A stretch of 64,000 bases of DNA, from NCBI GenBank assembly GCA_900472395.1, contig UCHV01000036.1, positions 1 to 64,000 on the forward strand, written 5' to 3'. This DNA is from Hyphomicrobiales bacterium. GTDB taxonomy: Bacteria > Pseudomonadota > Alphaproteobacteria > Rhizobiales > Rhizobiaceae. Shown here one piece after another: positions 24,975-33,611 of the stretch. A model generated the notes under the pieces. It was given only the letters and a program-made list of their open reading frames with translations, was not told where the DNA came from and did no database searches. The position numbers were made by a program, and so were the translations under genes. Every line of letters starts with the position of its first letter. The first letter of the stretch is position 1.

Positions 24975-25003
24975 CAATGGGCCGGCTTGTCCGGCCCATT
25001 TTC
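24975..25003. terminator. intrinsic terminator between permease and kinase genes
   Basis: AATGGGCCGG-cttgt-CCGGCCCATT followed by TTCG is a perfect stem in the gap between convergent genes. Confidence 0.85.
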
Positions 25004-25017
25004 GTTCGGGCGGACAA

Positions 25018-27150
25018 TCATTCGCCGCCGATGAGTTCCTTGACACGGCGACCCAGCGCATCGGCCACGAAGGGTTTGGTCATCACCTGCATGCCGCGCT
25101 CCAGGTGTCCGTGGTTGAGGACAGCATTTTCCGCGTAACCCGTGACGAACAGGACATTGAGATCCGGTCGCTCTACACGGGCGGCATCGGCCAGCTGGCG
25201 GCCGTTCATACCGTTCGGCATACCCACATCTGTGATCAGAAGATCGATATCCGGCCGGGTATTGAGGATTTTCAGCGCCGACGGACCGTCTTCGGCTTCC
25301 AGCAGCGAATAACCGAGATCCTGAAGAATTTCGACCGCGACCATGCGCACCAAAGGTTCGTCATCGACCACGAGGATGAGGCTCTGGCCGCTCGCGACCG
25401 GAGCCGGCATGTCGTCGATCGGCAGGTCTTCGGTTTCACCTTCCACGGCATGGCGCGGAAGGTAGATGCAGATCATCGTGCCCTTGCCGAGTTCGGAATA
25501 GATGCGCGCCGCACCGCCCGACTGGCCGGCAAAACCATACACCATGGAAAGCCCCAGGCCGGTGCCCTGACCGATGGGCTTGGTGGTGAAGAAGGGGTCG
25601 AAAGCGCGCTCGACGATGTCTGCGGGCATGCCGGTGCCGGTATCGCTGACGCAGAGCGAGATATATTGGCCGGGCGGCAGGCCACGTTGCGCAGCGGCGC
25701 GCTCATCCAGCCAGCGATTGCCGGTTTCGATGGTCAGCTTTCCGCCTTCCGGCATGGCGTCGCGGGCGTTGATGCAGAGGTTGAGGAGTGCATTCTCCAA
25801 CTGGCCGACATCGACGAACGCGGTCCACAAGCCGCCGGCGGCAACTGTTTCGATGGCCACTCCCGGGCCCACGCTGCGCGATATGAGATCCTGCATGCCG
25901 GCAACCACACGGTTGACGTCCGACGGTTTGGGATCGAGCGTCTGGCGACGGGAAAAGGCAAGCAGGCGCTGTGTCAGCGCGGCCGCGCGCTTGACGGCGG
26001 ATTGTGCGCCGGTGAGGTAACGGTCGATATCGCCGATGCGACCTTGTGCCAGCCGTGTCTTCATCAGTTCCAGGCTGCCGCTGATGCCGGCAAGGATATT
26101 GTTGAAATCGTGGGCAAGGCCACCGGTCAACTGGCCGACTGCCTCCATTTTCTGGGCCTGTCGAAGCGCTTCTTCAGCCGCCAGCAGCGCGGTCGTGCGT
26201 TCCTCGACATGCTGTTCCAGCGTGTCGTTCAACTGGCGAAGTGCGGCCAGCGCGCGGTCGCGTTCCGCCTCGACGATGCGGCGAGCCTCGATATCGATGA
26301 GGACGCCGGGAAAATTGACAGGCTTGCCTTCCGGCGAAAGATCGACGCGGCCATTGGCTTCAAGCCAGTAATATTGGCCATCCGCCCTTCGTGTACGGTA
26401 TTGATGCGCATAAGCGCCGCCGCGCGACAAGGCTTCGCGCATGGCGGCGGCAAGGCCAGCCTGATCGTCCGGATGAACGGTTTCCACCACCTGCTGCAGG
26501 CTGAGGCCGACACGCCCAAGTTTCGGATCGATGCCGAAAGCCGTTGCGAAGGCTTCGTCGACGGTGAAACGGTTCGCCGGAACATCCCATGACCATGTGC
26601 CGATGATGGCACCTTCGGCGAGCGCCAACTGGACGCGCTGGACATTTTCGCGGGCATGCGCCTCGCTCTCCCGCAACGCTTCTTCGGCATGCTTGCGCTG
26701 GGTCACATCGCGAAACAATACCGAGACCTGGTGCAGCGAGGCAGGTTCCACTCGCGTGGCCGACACTTCGATATGGCGACCGATCGATACGAATTCCTGT
26801 TCGAAACGCACCACCTTGCCCGTTTGCAGCACGTCGCCGTAAATCTTCAGCCACACATCCGCATTGTCGGGCTCGATTTCGCGCAGGCGTTTTCCGACGA
26901 TGTCGGCAATGCCGGTCTGGCGCTCATAGCCCGAATTCGATTCGATATGGACATAATCGCTGAGAGCGCCATGCGGGCCGTCTATGAATTCGATGATGCA
27001 GAAACCGTCATCAATCGCTTCGAACAGGGCGCGGCGGCGCGTTTCGCTTTGGGCCAATTGCCCTATGTCCTCCTGCGAAGCCAGCGCCCGCAAGCGGGCA
27101 ACCTCGTCCTCAAGGTCTTCACGGGAGAGCGATGCGATGTCTGGATGCAC
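25018..27150 (-). CDS. PAS-containing hybrid histidine kinase/response regulator
   Basis: The 710-residue soluble kinase has two PAS domains (about 30-160 and 170-295; DGFCIIEFIDG, then GTWSWDVPANRFTVDEAF), a coiled linker, HisKA with GGLAHDFNN (His near 346), an ATPase domain (NLCINARDAMPEGG, VSDTGTGMP, GLGLSMVYGFAGQSGG) and a C-terminal receiver (VVDDEPLVRMVA, phospho-acceptor Asp in LLITDVGMP near 640, Lys in MTKPF). It has no membrane segment, so it senses a cytoplasmic signal such as light or redox; the absence of NCRFLQ argues against a LOV flavin domain. The start is GTG at 27150, seven bases after GAGAGG. No output-regulator gene adjoins it. Confidence 0.92.
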   Translation of the reverse strand: MHPDIASLSREDLEDEVARLRALASQEDIGQLAQSETRRRALFEAIDDGFCIIEFIDGPHGALSDYVHIESNSGYERQTGIADIVGKRLREIEPDNADVWLKIYGDVLQTGKVVRFEQEFVSIGRHIEVSATRVEPASLHQVSVLFRDVTQRKHAEEALRESEAHARENVQRVQLALAEGAIIGTWSWDVPANRFTVDEAFATAFGIDPKLGRVGLSLQQVVETVHPDDQAGLAAAMREALSRGGAYAHQYRTRRADGQYYWLEANGRVDLSPEGKPVNFPGVLIDIEARRIVEAERDRALAALRQLNDTLEQHVEERTTALLAAEEALRQAQKMEAVGQLTGGLAHDFNNILAGISGSLELMKTRLAQGRIGDIDRYLTGAQSAVKRAAALTQRLLAFSRRQTLDPKPSDVNRVVAGMQDLISRSVGPGVAIETVAAGGLWTAFVDVGQLENALLNLCINARDAMPEGGKLTIETGNRWLDERAAAQRGLPPGQYISLCVSDTGTGMPADIVERAFDPFFTTKPIGQGTGLGLSMVYGFAGQSGGAARIYSELGKGTMICIYLPRHAVEGETEDLPIDDMPAPVASGQSLILVVDDEPLVRMVAVEILQDLGYSLLEAEDGPSALKILNTRPDIDLLITDVGMPNGMNGRQLADAARVERPDLNVLFVTGYAENAVLNHGHLERGMQVMTKPFVADALGRRVKELIGGE

Positions 27151-27384
27151 TAGGAGACCTCTCAAGCGGGCACACTGAATAGCATATACGCTGAAGAGGG
27201 GAAGCGGGTTGCATGACAGCGCCCTGCGATCCGCAATTTTATCGATATTTCAGGATGTTTCGCCGTTGCAGACGTCGCGCCCGGACCGCCATTCCCCGAG
27301 CCGGCGTTTGCCTTCGTGGACGTTTTCGCCGGACATGCGACGCCTCAGAGATTCATATATCGTTCATTTCTAATTGATGAAGTT

Positions 27385-27401
27385 ATCACTAATTAAGTGA
27401 T
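27385..27401. promoter_or_regulatory. inverted repeat upstream of the TadG-like gene
   Basis: ATCACT-aatta-AGTGAT is a perfect 6-bp inverted repeat, 46 bases before the start codon, in an AT-rich promoter-like stretch. It could bind a dimeric regulator; the identity is unknown. The rest of the 296-base gap shows no gene. Confidence 0.35.
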
Positions 27402-27446
27402 TGCTGAAATAATGCCCGCATTCTTCTTTTGCGAGCGTATTTCAGC

Positions 27447-28628
27447 ATGCGACAGAACAAACCGAAAATCTGCCACTTCATTCGTCATCAGGGTGGTAAT
27501 TTCAGTGTCATGACTGCGCTGATCCTGCCGGTTCTGCTCGGTACGGCGGGAATGGCGATCGATGCCACGAACATGGTCCTGTCAAAAGCGCAGTTGCAGG
27601 ATGCCACCGATGCGGCAGCGCTTGCCGTATCTTCGCGGCTGGCCGACAAGAAGATCGACAGTTCCGCAGGGGCGGAATACGGCAAGAATTTCGTGGCCGG
27701 TCGTTTTTCCGGTACCGCCGACGCCGCCACGCTGACAGCGATCAAGGCTGGAACGACCGTCTCGATAACGACAACGGCGCAAGGGTATGCGGGGAAAAAT
27801 TTCACCGTGGCGGTCAACTCGACGGTGGGGGTTCCGCTCAACCCGCTGACACGGCTGTTATTCGGTCAGCAGGTTCGGGTTTCGGCGGCGAGCAAGACGG
27901 TCAGCGGTTATGGCGGCCCCAAAGGCCTGTCGATGGAGGTGCTGCTCGACCAATCCGGCTCGATGGCTCCGGCGCAGCGCTGTACGGGTATTCCGGTCGG
28001 CACCCTCTGCCTGCTCGGCAAATGGGAGGATATTCCAGGCAGCAAGGCAGAAGCCTTGAAAAATGCCGCCACGGCGCTGTTCGATGGCCTCGACAAGGCC
28101 GATCCGAGCGCCAGATTCATCCGTACCGGCGCGATCTCATACGCCAACGGCATGACGGGTCAGTCAGCCATGGCTTGGGGCACTGCTGCGGCCAGAAGTT
28201 TCGTGGCCGCCATGCCGAGGCCGGTGGGCGGAACGGACGCCACCAATTCCATGGACACTGCCATCAAGAATATCGCGGCCAACGTCAACGCGACGGACAC
28301 CGAGAGCGTGGAACACAAGAAAAAGCAGAATGACGCGGCTGAACGCATCATCGTGCTGATGACCGATGGCGAGATGACGGGGAATAGCGATCAGTGGGAT
28401 TCGACCATCGATAGCAATGTGCGCAAGAAGTGTACGGCTGCCAAGGACGCCGGCATCAGGATGTATACCGTCGCGTTCATGGCGCCCGACAACGGAAAAA
28501 GCCTGCTGCGGTTTTGCGCCTCTGGCGACGCCAATTATTTCGAGCCCAACACGATGGATGGTCTCGTGTCGGCTTTTGCGACGATTGCCGATTCCGCCAC
28601 CCGCCAGCCCAGTCGCCTGACCAACTGA
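27447..28628 (+). CDS. TadG-like pilus-associated protein with von Willebrand A domain
   Basis: The 393-residue protein has an N-terminal TadE/TadG-type segment (GGNFSVMTALILPVLLGTAGMAIDATNM), one membrane helix at about residues 20-42, a Ser/Thr/Ala-rich stalk, and a vWA domain whose metal site starts DQSGSM (D-x-S-x-S, near 165) and continues with TGAISYA and IVLMTDGEMTG. In Tad/Flp pilus loci such proteins are minor components at the envelope; here no other tad genes are near, so it is an orphan. ATG at 27447. It converges on mobB. Confidence 0.85.
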   Translation: MRQNKPKICHFIRHQGGNFSVMTALILPVLLGTAGMAIDATNMVLSKAQLQDATDAAALAVSSRLADKKIDSSAGAEYGKNFVAGRFSGTADAATLTAIKAGTTVSITTTAQGYAGKNFTVAVNSTVGVPLNPLTRLLFGQQVRVSAASKTVSGYGGPKGLSMEVLLDQSGSMAPAQRCTGIPVGTLCLLGKWEDIPGSKAEALKNAATALFDGLDKADPSARFIRTGAISYANGMTGQSAMAWGTAAARSFVAAMPRPVGGTDATNSMDTAIKNIAANVNATDTESVEHKKKQNDAAERIIVLMTDGEMTGNSDQWDSTIDSNVRKKCTAAKDAGIRMYTVAFMAPDNGKSLLRFCASGDANYFEPNTMDGLVSAFATIADSATRQPSRLTN

Positions 28629-28635
28629 GATCCAT

Positions 28636-29148
28636 TCATTTCGGCGGCAGGCCGACCTTCTGCGCGATGAAATCGGCCATAGCCATCGTGTCATCAAGAT
28701 CGAAGACGGGGATTTCGCTTGCTTCCACTGGATGATCGGCTGCGATCGCGACGATGTTGGGATCGTTTGGCGCGAGCGGTTCACGATTGGCGGATTGCAG
28801 GCGTCGCGCCTCGATCTTGGGGACGGGCTCGCGTTTGTAACCTTCGATCAGGATGAGATCACAGGGCGCGATACGGGCGACGATCTCTTCGAAACTGGGT
28901 TCGGGCGCGCCGCGCAATTCGTGCATGATGGCATAACGCGTACCGGAAACGATGGTGACTTCGTGCGCACCGGCTTCGCGATGCCGAAAGCTGTCGGCAC
29001 CGACCTTGTCGATATCGAAATCATGATGAGCGTGCTTGATGGTGGAAATACGATAACCCCGACGGGTGAATTCGGCGACGAGACGGACGGCGAGGCCGGT
29101 CTTGCCGGAGTTCTTCCAGCCGGAAATACCGAAGATGCGCTGGGTCAT
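28636..29148 (-). CDS. mobB: molybdopterin-guanine dinucleotide biosynthesis adaptor MobB
   Basis: MobB is a GTP-binding accessory protein for the MobA step of molybdenum cofactor maturation. The 170-residue protein has the P-loop GWKNSGKTG near its start, followed by TIKHAHHDFDIDKVGADSFRHREAGA and LILIEGYKREPVPKIE, all typical. Its ATG shares the A of the mobA stop codon (TGATGA), so the two genes are translationally coupled in the order mobA-mobB. Confidence 0.95.
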   Translation of the reverse strand: MTQRIFGISGWKNSGKTGLAVRLVAEFTRRGYRISTIKHAHHDFDIDKVGADSFRHREAGAHEVTIVSGTRYAIMHELRGAPEPSFEEIVARIAPCDLILIEGYKREPVPKIEARRLQSANREPLAPNDPNIVAIAADHPVEASEIPVFDLDDTMAMADFIAQKVGLPPK

Positions 29149-29777
29149 CACTGCTCCAGATAATTTTGAGCCCGGGCAAAATCCTCGGGCGTATTGACGT
29201 TGAAAAAGGGATCGCGTGGGCCGGCCGGTGTGTCTTCCGGTTCGAACGTGACCGATACCATTGGATGGCGTGCGAAAAATGCCTTGATGCGGCGATTGTC
29301 GGGATCCTGCAGCCAGTTCTCAAGGTCGTCAGCCACCGAGAGCGGCCAGAGAGCATAGACCGGGTGCAGATGGCCGTCCGATTCCGCCACCGCGATTGTC
29401 CGCCGATCCGGGCACGAGGTGAGGAGGCGTGCAACGAGGTCGCGCGGCAGGAACGGCCCGTCGGCCGGGGCACTGACCATGTGGGTGACGCTGCCAAAGG
29501 CTGCAAAATGGCGAAGACCGGCGAGAATGCCGGCAAGCGGGCCTTGATGATCCGCCAGTGTATCGGGAACGACCGACAGGTTTCCGTGCTCCGTGAAGCC
29601 GGGCAGGGCGTTTATGGCAAGCGTGCCGACTTGCGGGCCAAGGCGCTCGACGACGTGAGCCGTCATGGAAAGCGCACCGAGGGGCATGACCGTCTTGTCG
29701 CGTCCCATGCGGCTGGAACGGCCGCCTGCAAGGATGAGGCCGGCAATGGTATCTGGGCTGGGTGTTGACAGGCTCAT
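29148..29777 (-). CDS. mobA: molybdenum cofactor guanylyltransferase MobA
   Basis: MobA attaches GMP to molybdopterin to form the bis-MGD cofactor of DMSO-reductase-type enzymes. The 209-residue protein has the signature LILAGGRSSRMGRDK, the substrate block DHQGPLAGILAGL, SAPADGPFLP and the closing FFNVNTPEDFARAQ. It starts at ATG 29777, about 20 bases downstream of the EamA gene on the same strand, so the three may be co-transcribed. moaA for the first cofactor step lies 5.5 kb away. Confidence 0.95.
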   Translation of the reverse strand: MSLSTPSPDTIAGLILAGGRSSRMGRDKTVMPLGALSMTAHVVERLGPQVGTLAINALPGFTEHGNLSVVPDTLADHQGPLAGILAGLRHFAAFGSVTHMVSAPADGPFLPRDLVARLLTSCPDRRTIAVAESDGHLHPVYALWPLSVADDLENWLQDPDNRRIKAFFARHPMVSVTFEPEDTPAGPRDPFFNVNTPEDFARAQNYLEQ

Positions 29778-29797
29778 GGCTATCTTCCTGCTGCAAA

Positions 29798-30703
29798 TCA
29801 GGCCGGCGGCGCGGGGTCTACTTCACCGACCGTTACCTGACGGCGACGGCTTTCGCGATAGAAGGTGTAAAGGCCGGAACCGATGACGAGCGTTATGCCG
29901 GCAATCATCCAGTTGTCCGGAATTTCGCCGAAAAACAGAATGCCGATGCCAAGCGCCCAGATCAGCGCGGTATAACGAAACGGTGCCACGAACGAGATTT
30001 CGCCGGTCCGCATGGCAAGAATGATAGATTGATAGCCGGCTAATACCGTGAGCGACGCGAGCGCGAGCAGCCCCAATGTGCCGGTATCCACCGGTTTCCA
30101 GCCACCCATGGGAACGACCAGCAAACCGCCCATCGCGGTGATGACGGTGGTGGTGAAAAGGCTGACGGAAATGGTGGGGATGGCGGGATCGACCCGCTTG
30201 GTGACGAGGTCCCGGCCGGCGGTGAAGAACACGGCGGCAACGGCGAACAGGGCATCCGGCACAAAGCCTGCAGGGCCCGGTTTCAGGATGAAGAGCACCC
30301 CGATAAAACCGACGAGAATGGCCAGCCACCGCCGCCAGCCGACCGGTTCACCGAGAAAGAGGGCGGCCCCCAATGTGACCGCCAATGGCAGCGATTGCAG
30401 AATGGACGATGCGTTGGCGAAAGGTATGCGGCTGAGGGCGGTAAGATAGGTCAGGGTGGCGCCGATTTCGAAAAATACGCGCAGAAGCATGATCCTGTCC
30501 GTGAGCATGCGGCGTGTCGGCAGGGCGCCGAGATGACGGGCAATGAGGAAAACGAGGACCATGGTCATGCTTCCCCGAAGGAACATGATCTGCGCGACGG
30601 TGATCTCGGCCGAGACGGTTTTGACCAGCGCGTCGTTGCAAATGAAGACGGCCATGGCGAGCACCATGTAGAGCGCGCCCTTCGAATTCTCCGATAATGC
30701 CAT
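29798..30703 (-). CDS. EamA/DMT-family metabolite exporter
   Basis: The 301-residue inner-membrane protein has ten predicted membrane segments arranged as two EamA repeats (GALYMVLAMAVFICNDALVK ... LFILKPG; then FFTAGRDLVTKR ... LVIGSGLYTFYRE). These transporters move amino acids, nucleotides or drugs; the substrate cannot be told. ATG at 30703 with GAGGA nearby. It sits directly upstream of mobA-mobB on the same strand; whether this reflects a functional link is unknown. Confidence 0.9.
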   Translation of the reverse strand: MALSENSKGALYMVLAMAVFICNDALVKTVSAEITVAQIMFLRGSMTMVLVFLIARHLGALPTRRMLTDRIMLLRVFFEIGATLTYLTALSRIPFANASSILQSLPLAVTLGAALFLGEPVGWRRWLAILVGFIGVLFILKPGPAGFVPDALFAVAAVFFTAGRDLVTKRVDPAIPTISVSLFTTTVITAMGGLLVVPMGGWKPVDTGTLGLLALASLTVLAGYQSIILAMRTGEISFVAPFRYTALIWALGIGILFFGEIPDNWMIAGITLVIGSGLYTFYRESRRRQVTVGEVDPAPPA

Positions 30704-30955
30704 CAGGTGATTCCTCGTCCCACTGGCTTTTTCATTAGGCCGGTTCGTGGCCAAATGGAAACAGCTTACGGCCCGCTTGCTGCTCAGGGCGACGATCTGC
30801 CGCCGGACATGAAGAAGTTGAACGTTTGCCGTGCATCGTTAACTCTTGCTCAATTCAAAAATCAGAGTGTGATCGAATCTCGCATGAGGCGGGAATGATG
30901 GCCACGTGTCGCCGATGGGAGGTTGGCACGCGCGCCCATTTGCGGGGGGAACCGC

Positions 30956-33517
30956 ATGTCCTTCATTGACCGGCTTTTGCAAAGCCGCAGGATCGTGACC
31001 AAAGTGCTTCTGTTCGTGGTGCCGCTGGTGCTGCTGATCGCCGGCGTGGGTATCGCCGGCTACTACACATCGACGACGCTCAACGGACATATGACGGTGA
31101 CGCGGGCGACGATCGAGAATATCGGCGACTTCGAGCGCCTTCAGACAAGTCTGCAGGATTTCGCCAATACGCCGAACGACAAAACGCTGGCTGCTCTGAA
31201 AGCCGATATCGACACCCAGGACAAGGGTGTGGGCGCTTTGCAGGGATTGCTCGTGTCGGATGGCGACCGTGAGCGTATCGCTCCGGTGATGGCGCTGGCT
31301 GCCGCCATGCGTGCCCATGTCGATACGTTGTGGGCCGTGAAGGGCAAGCGCGACCAGAACGGCCGGGAAATGGATCTCGGCATGTCGAAGGTGCGCGCCC
31401 TGGGCACCGGCGTGCAGAATCAGGTGGGCACGCTGCGCAAGCAGACCGAAGGCAAGGAAAAATTCGCAAAGGGCCTGCTTCTGGAAGCCTATGCCTTCAA
31501 TTCGATTGCCGGCCGTATCGGCAATCTGCGGGAGGCCATGCGCCGCGCCGATAGCGACGACGGTGCGATCACCACCGCCAAGCTCTATCTCGGGACGCTC
31601 GATGCGGAATTCGACAAGATCAAGGATCTGGTGCCCGAACGCTCCGCCAAGGCCTTCGTGCCGGCCCGCGAAGCGTCCGCCAATATCGGCAGGGTTCTCG
31701 CCGGCGACGCTCCGATTGCCGACAAGGCGCAAGCCGCGCGGGTAGGCACCAGCGCGTTCATGCGCATACAGGGTGAACTCGACACGCTTGCAACGACCAA
31801 GGCCGTGACCGCCGCCGAACGGTTCGTCGGTCTGGAAGCCGACGTGGCGGCCCAGCGCGACCTGCTGGCGCAGAGCGAGGATTCGCTGCGGCGGATCGAT
31901 GAACTGCAGTTGCTCGTGGAGCGGCTGCGACTGACCGGTGCCGACGATGCCCGTATGGCGCTGACCGGCAAGATGGTTGGCCTGCGCAAGGCCAGCGCCC
32001 GCGTTTCGGAGCTTGCCGCCACCAACATGACGATGGCGGAATTCGCGGCAAAGGTCGATGCACAGCTAACCGCCCTGGATAAATCCTCCGTCAAGCTGCT
32101 GGACATCGCTGCCGATTGGCAGAAACAAAAGGCTGCGGCTTCGGCAACGCTTGCCGGTGGCATGGCCGGTCTCAAGGCATTCGTGGCGCAGGCGCAGGAA
32201 ACCGGCAAGCAGGACAGCGAACGTTCGGCAACCCTGTCGGTCATCGCCATGGTGGTCGGGACCGTTCTGGCGATTGCCGGTGGCCTGATGCTGGTGGAAA
32301 CGCTGCGCGGTCCTCTGCGCCGCGTTACCGAGGTGATGAAGCGTCTGGCCGACGGCGATCTCGATGTCTCGATCGAAGGACGCGAGCGTGGTGATGAAAT
32401 TGGCGACATGGTTCGTTCCGTCACCGTTTTCCGCGACGCCGCCGTGGAAAACGTGCGGCTGGAGCAGGAAGCGGCCTCGGCGCGCGAACTGTCCGCCGAG
32501 GAGTCCCAGAGGCGCAGTGCCGAGCGGGCGCGGGTTGCGGCGGAACAGCGCCGCGCACTCGATGCGCTTTCGCACGTTCTGGGCAAGCTGGCCGAAGGCG
32601 ACCTTGAAGAGGGAATGGCGGAAGATCTCGCGGAAGACTTTGTCGAGATGGCCCGCACCTACAATCAGGCCGTCGAGACGCTGCGCGTGACCTTGGCGGA
32701 CGTGCGCAGCACGGCCGACGAAATCGAAGGTGGCACCGGCAATCTCGCCAGCTCCGCCGACGATCTGGCACGCCGCACCGAACAGCAGGCAGCGGCACTC
32801 GAACAGAGTTCCCGCGCGCTTCGCCACCTCAGCGACATCGTCGTTTCTACTGCCGAAAATGCCAAGCGAACATCGACTTCCGTCAGCGAGACGGAAGAGT
32901 TCGCGGTGCGCTCCGGCGAGGTCGTGCAGCGCGCTGTCGGCGCCATGGGCGAGATCAGCAAGTCATCGGCCAAGATCGCGACGATCATCGGCGTGATCGA
33001 CGAGATCGCCTTCCAGACCAACCTTCTCGCTCTCAACGCCGGTGTGGAAGCCGCGCGTGCGGGCGAGGCGGGACGCGGTTTCGCCGTCGTGGCACAGGAA
33101 GTGCGCGAACTGGCGCAACGCTGCGCCGGCGCGGCACGCGAGATCAAGGACCTGATCTCCGCAAGCGCCACGCAGGTGAAGAGCGGCGTGCATCTGGTCG
33201 AGGAAACCGGCACGGCGCTGTCATCGATCATCGCGCATGTGGGCGAGGTGAGGAAACTCGTCTCCGACATTTCGGCCGCAACCGGAGAACAGTCGACCGG
33301 CATCCGCGAAGTGACGCATGCGGTTCAGGAAGTGGAACTCATCACCCAGCGCAACGCCGCCATGGTGGAAGAGAACAACGCCGAAATCCACGGCCTTCGC
33401 CGTCGCGTCGAACTGCTCGCGGAGAAGATCGAGCATTTCAAGACGCGCGATCCGCAAATGCAGGTGGAGCTTGGCGATTACGATCGGCGCCCGGGCTGGG
33501 GCCGTGAAGTGGCGTAA
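30956..33517 (+). CDS. methyl-accepting chemotaxis protein
   Basis: The 853-residue transducer has a membrane helix near residues 15-38, an unusually long periplasmic, helix-rich sensor region of about 390 residues, a second membrane helix (VIAMVVGTVLAIAGGLMLVE, near 427-447), HAMP sequences (LRRVTEVMKRLADGDLDVSIEG, then a second GKLAEGDLEEG) and the cytoplasmic signalling hairpin tip (DEIAFQTNLLALNAGVEAARAGE and RGFAVVAQEVRELAQR, about 680-720). It lacks a C-terminal NWETF-type pentapeptide. The ligand is unknown. ATG at 30956 after GGGGGGA. A terminator follows. Confidence 0.95.
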   Translation: MSFIDRLLQSRRIVTKVLLFVVPLVLLIAGVGIAGYYTSTTLNGHMTVTRATIENIGDFERLQTSLQDFANTPNDKTLAALKADIDTQDKGVGALQGLLVSDGDRERIAPVMALAAAMRAHVDTLWAVKGKRDQNGREMDLGMSKVRALGTGVQNQVGTLRKQTEGKEKFAKGLLLEAYAFNSIAGRIGNLREAMRRADSDDGAITTAKLYLGTLDAEFDKIKDLVPERSAKAFVPAREASANIGRVLAGDAPIADKAQAARVGTSAFMRIQGELDTLATTKAVTAAERFVGLEADVAAQRDLLAQSEDSLRRIDELQLLVERLRLTGADDARMALTGKMVGLRKASARVSELAATNMTMAEFAAKVDAQLTALDKSSVKLLDIAADWQKQKAAASATLAGGMAGLKAFVAQAQETGKQDSERSATLSVIAMVVGTVLAIAGGLMLVETLRGPLRRVTEVMKRLADGDLDVSIEGRERGDEIGDMVRSVTVFRDAAVENVRLEQEAASARELSAEESQRRSAERARVAAEQRRALDALSHVLGKLAEGDLEEGMAEDLAEDFVEMARTYNQAVETLRVTLADVRSTADEIEGGTGNLASSADDLARRTEQQAAALEQSSRALRHLSDIVVSTAENAKRTSTSVSETEEFAVRSGEVVQRAVGAMGEISKSSAKIATIIGVIDEIAFQTNLLALNAGVEAARAGEAGRGFAVVAQEVRELAQRCAGAAREIKDLISASATQVKSGVHLVEETGTALSSIIAHVGEVRKLVSDISAATGEQSTGIREVTHAVQEVELITQRNAAMVEENNAEIHGLRRRVELLAEKIEHFKTRDPQMQVELGDYDRRPGWGREVA

Positions 33518-33541
33518 GGCCAGCTGATTACCGAAAACCGG

Positions 33542-33573
33542 ATGGGCCGCGAACCTCGTTCTCGGCCCATTTT
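33542..33573 (+). terminator. terminator after the chemoreceptor gene
   Basis: ATGGGCCG and CGGCCCAT form an 8-bp stem with a 13-base loop, followed by TTTTG. Confidence 0.7.
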
Positions 33574-33611
33574 GCTGCCATCTGTCCGTAGCTCATGAAT
33601 TTTTCTGCTCT

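Noticed and set aside
23398..25017. Minus-strand frame of about 540 codons opposite the NCS2 permease
   Set aside because: Arg/His/Asp-rich translation without domain; the plus-strand permease is unambiguous.
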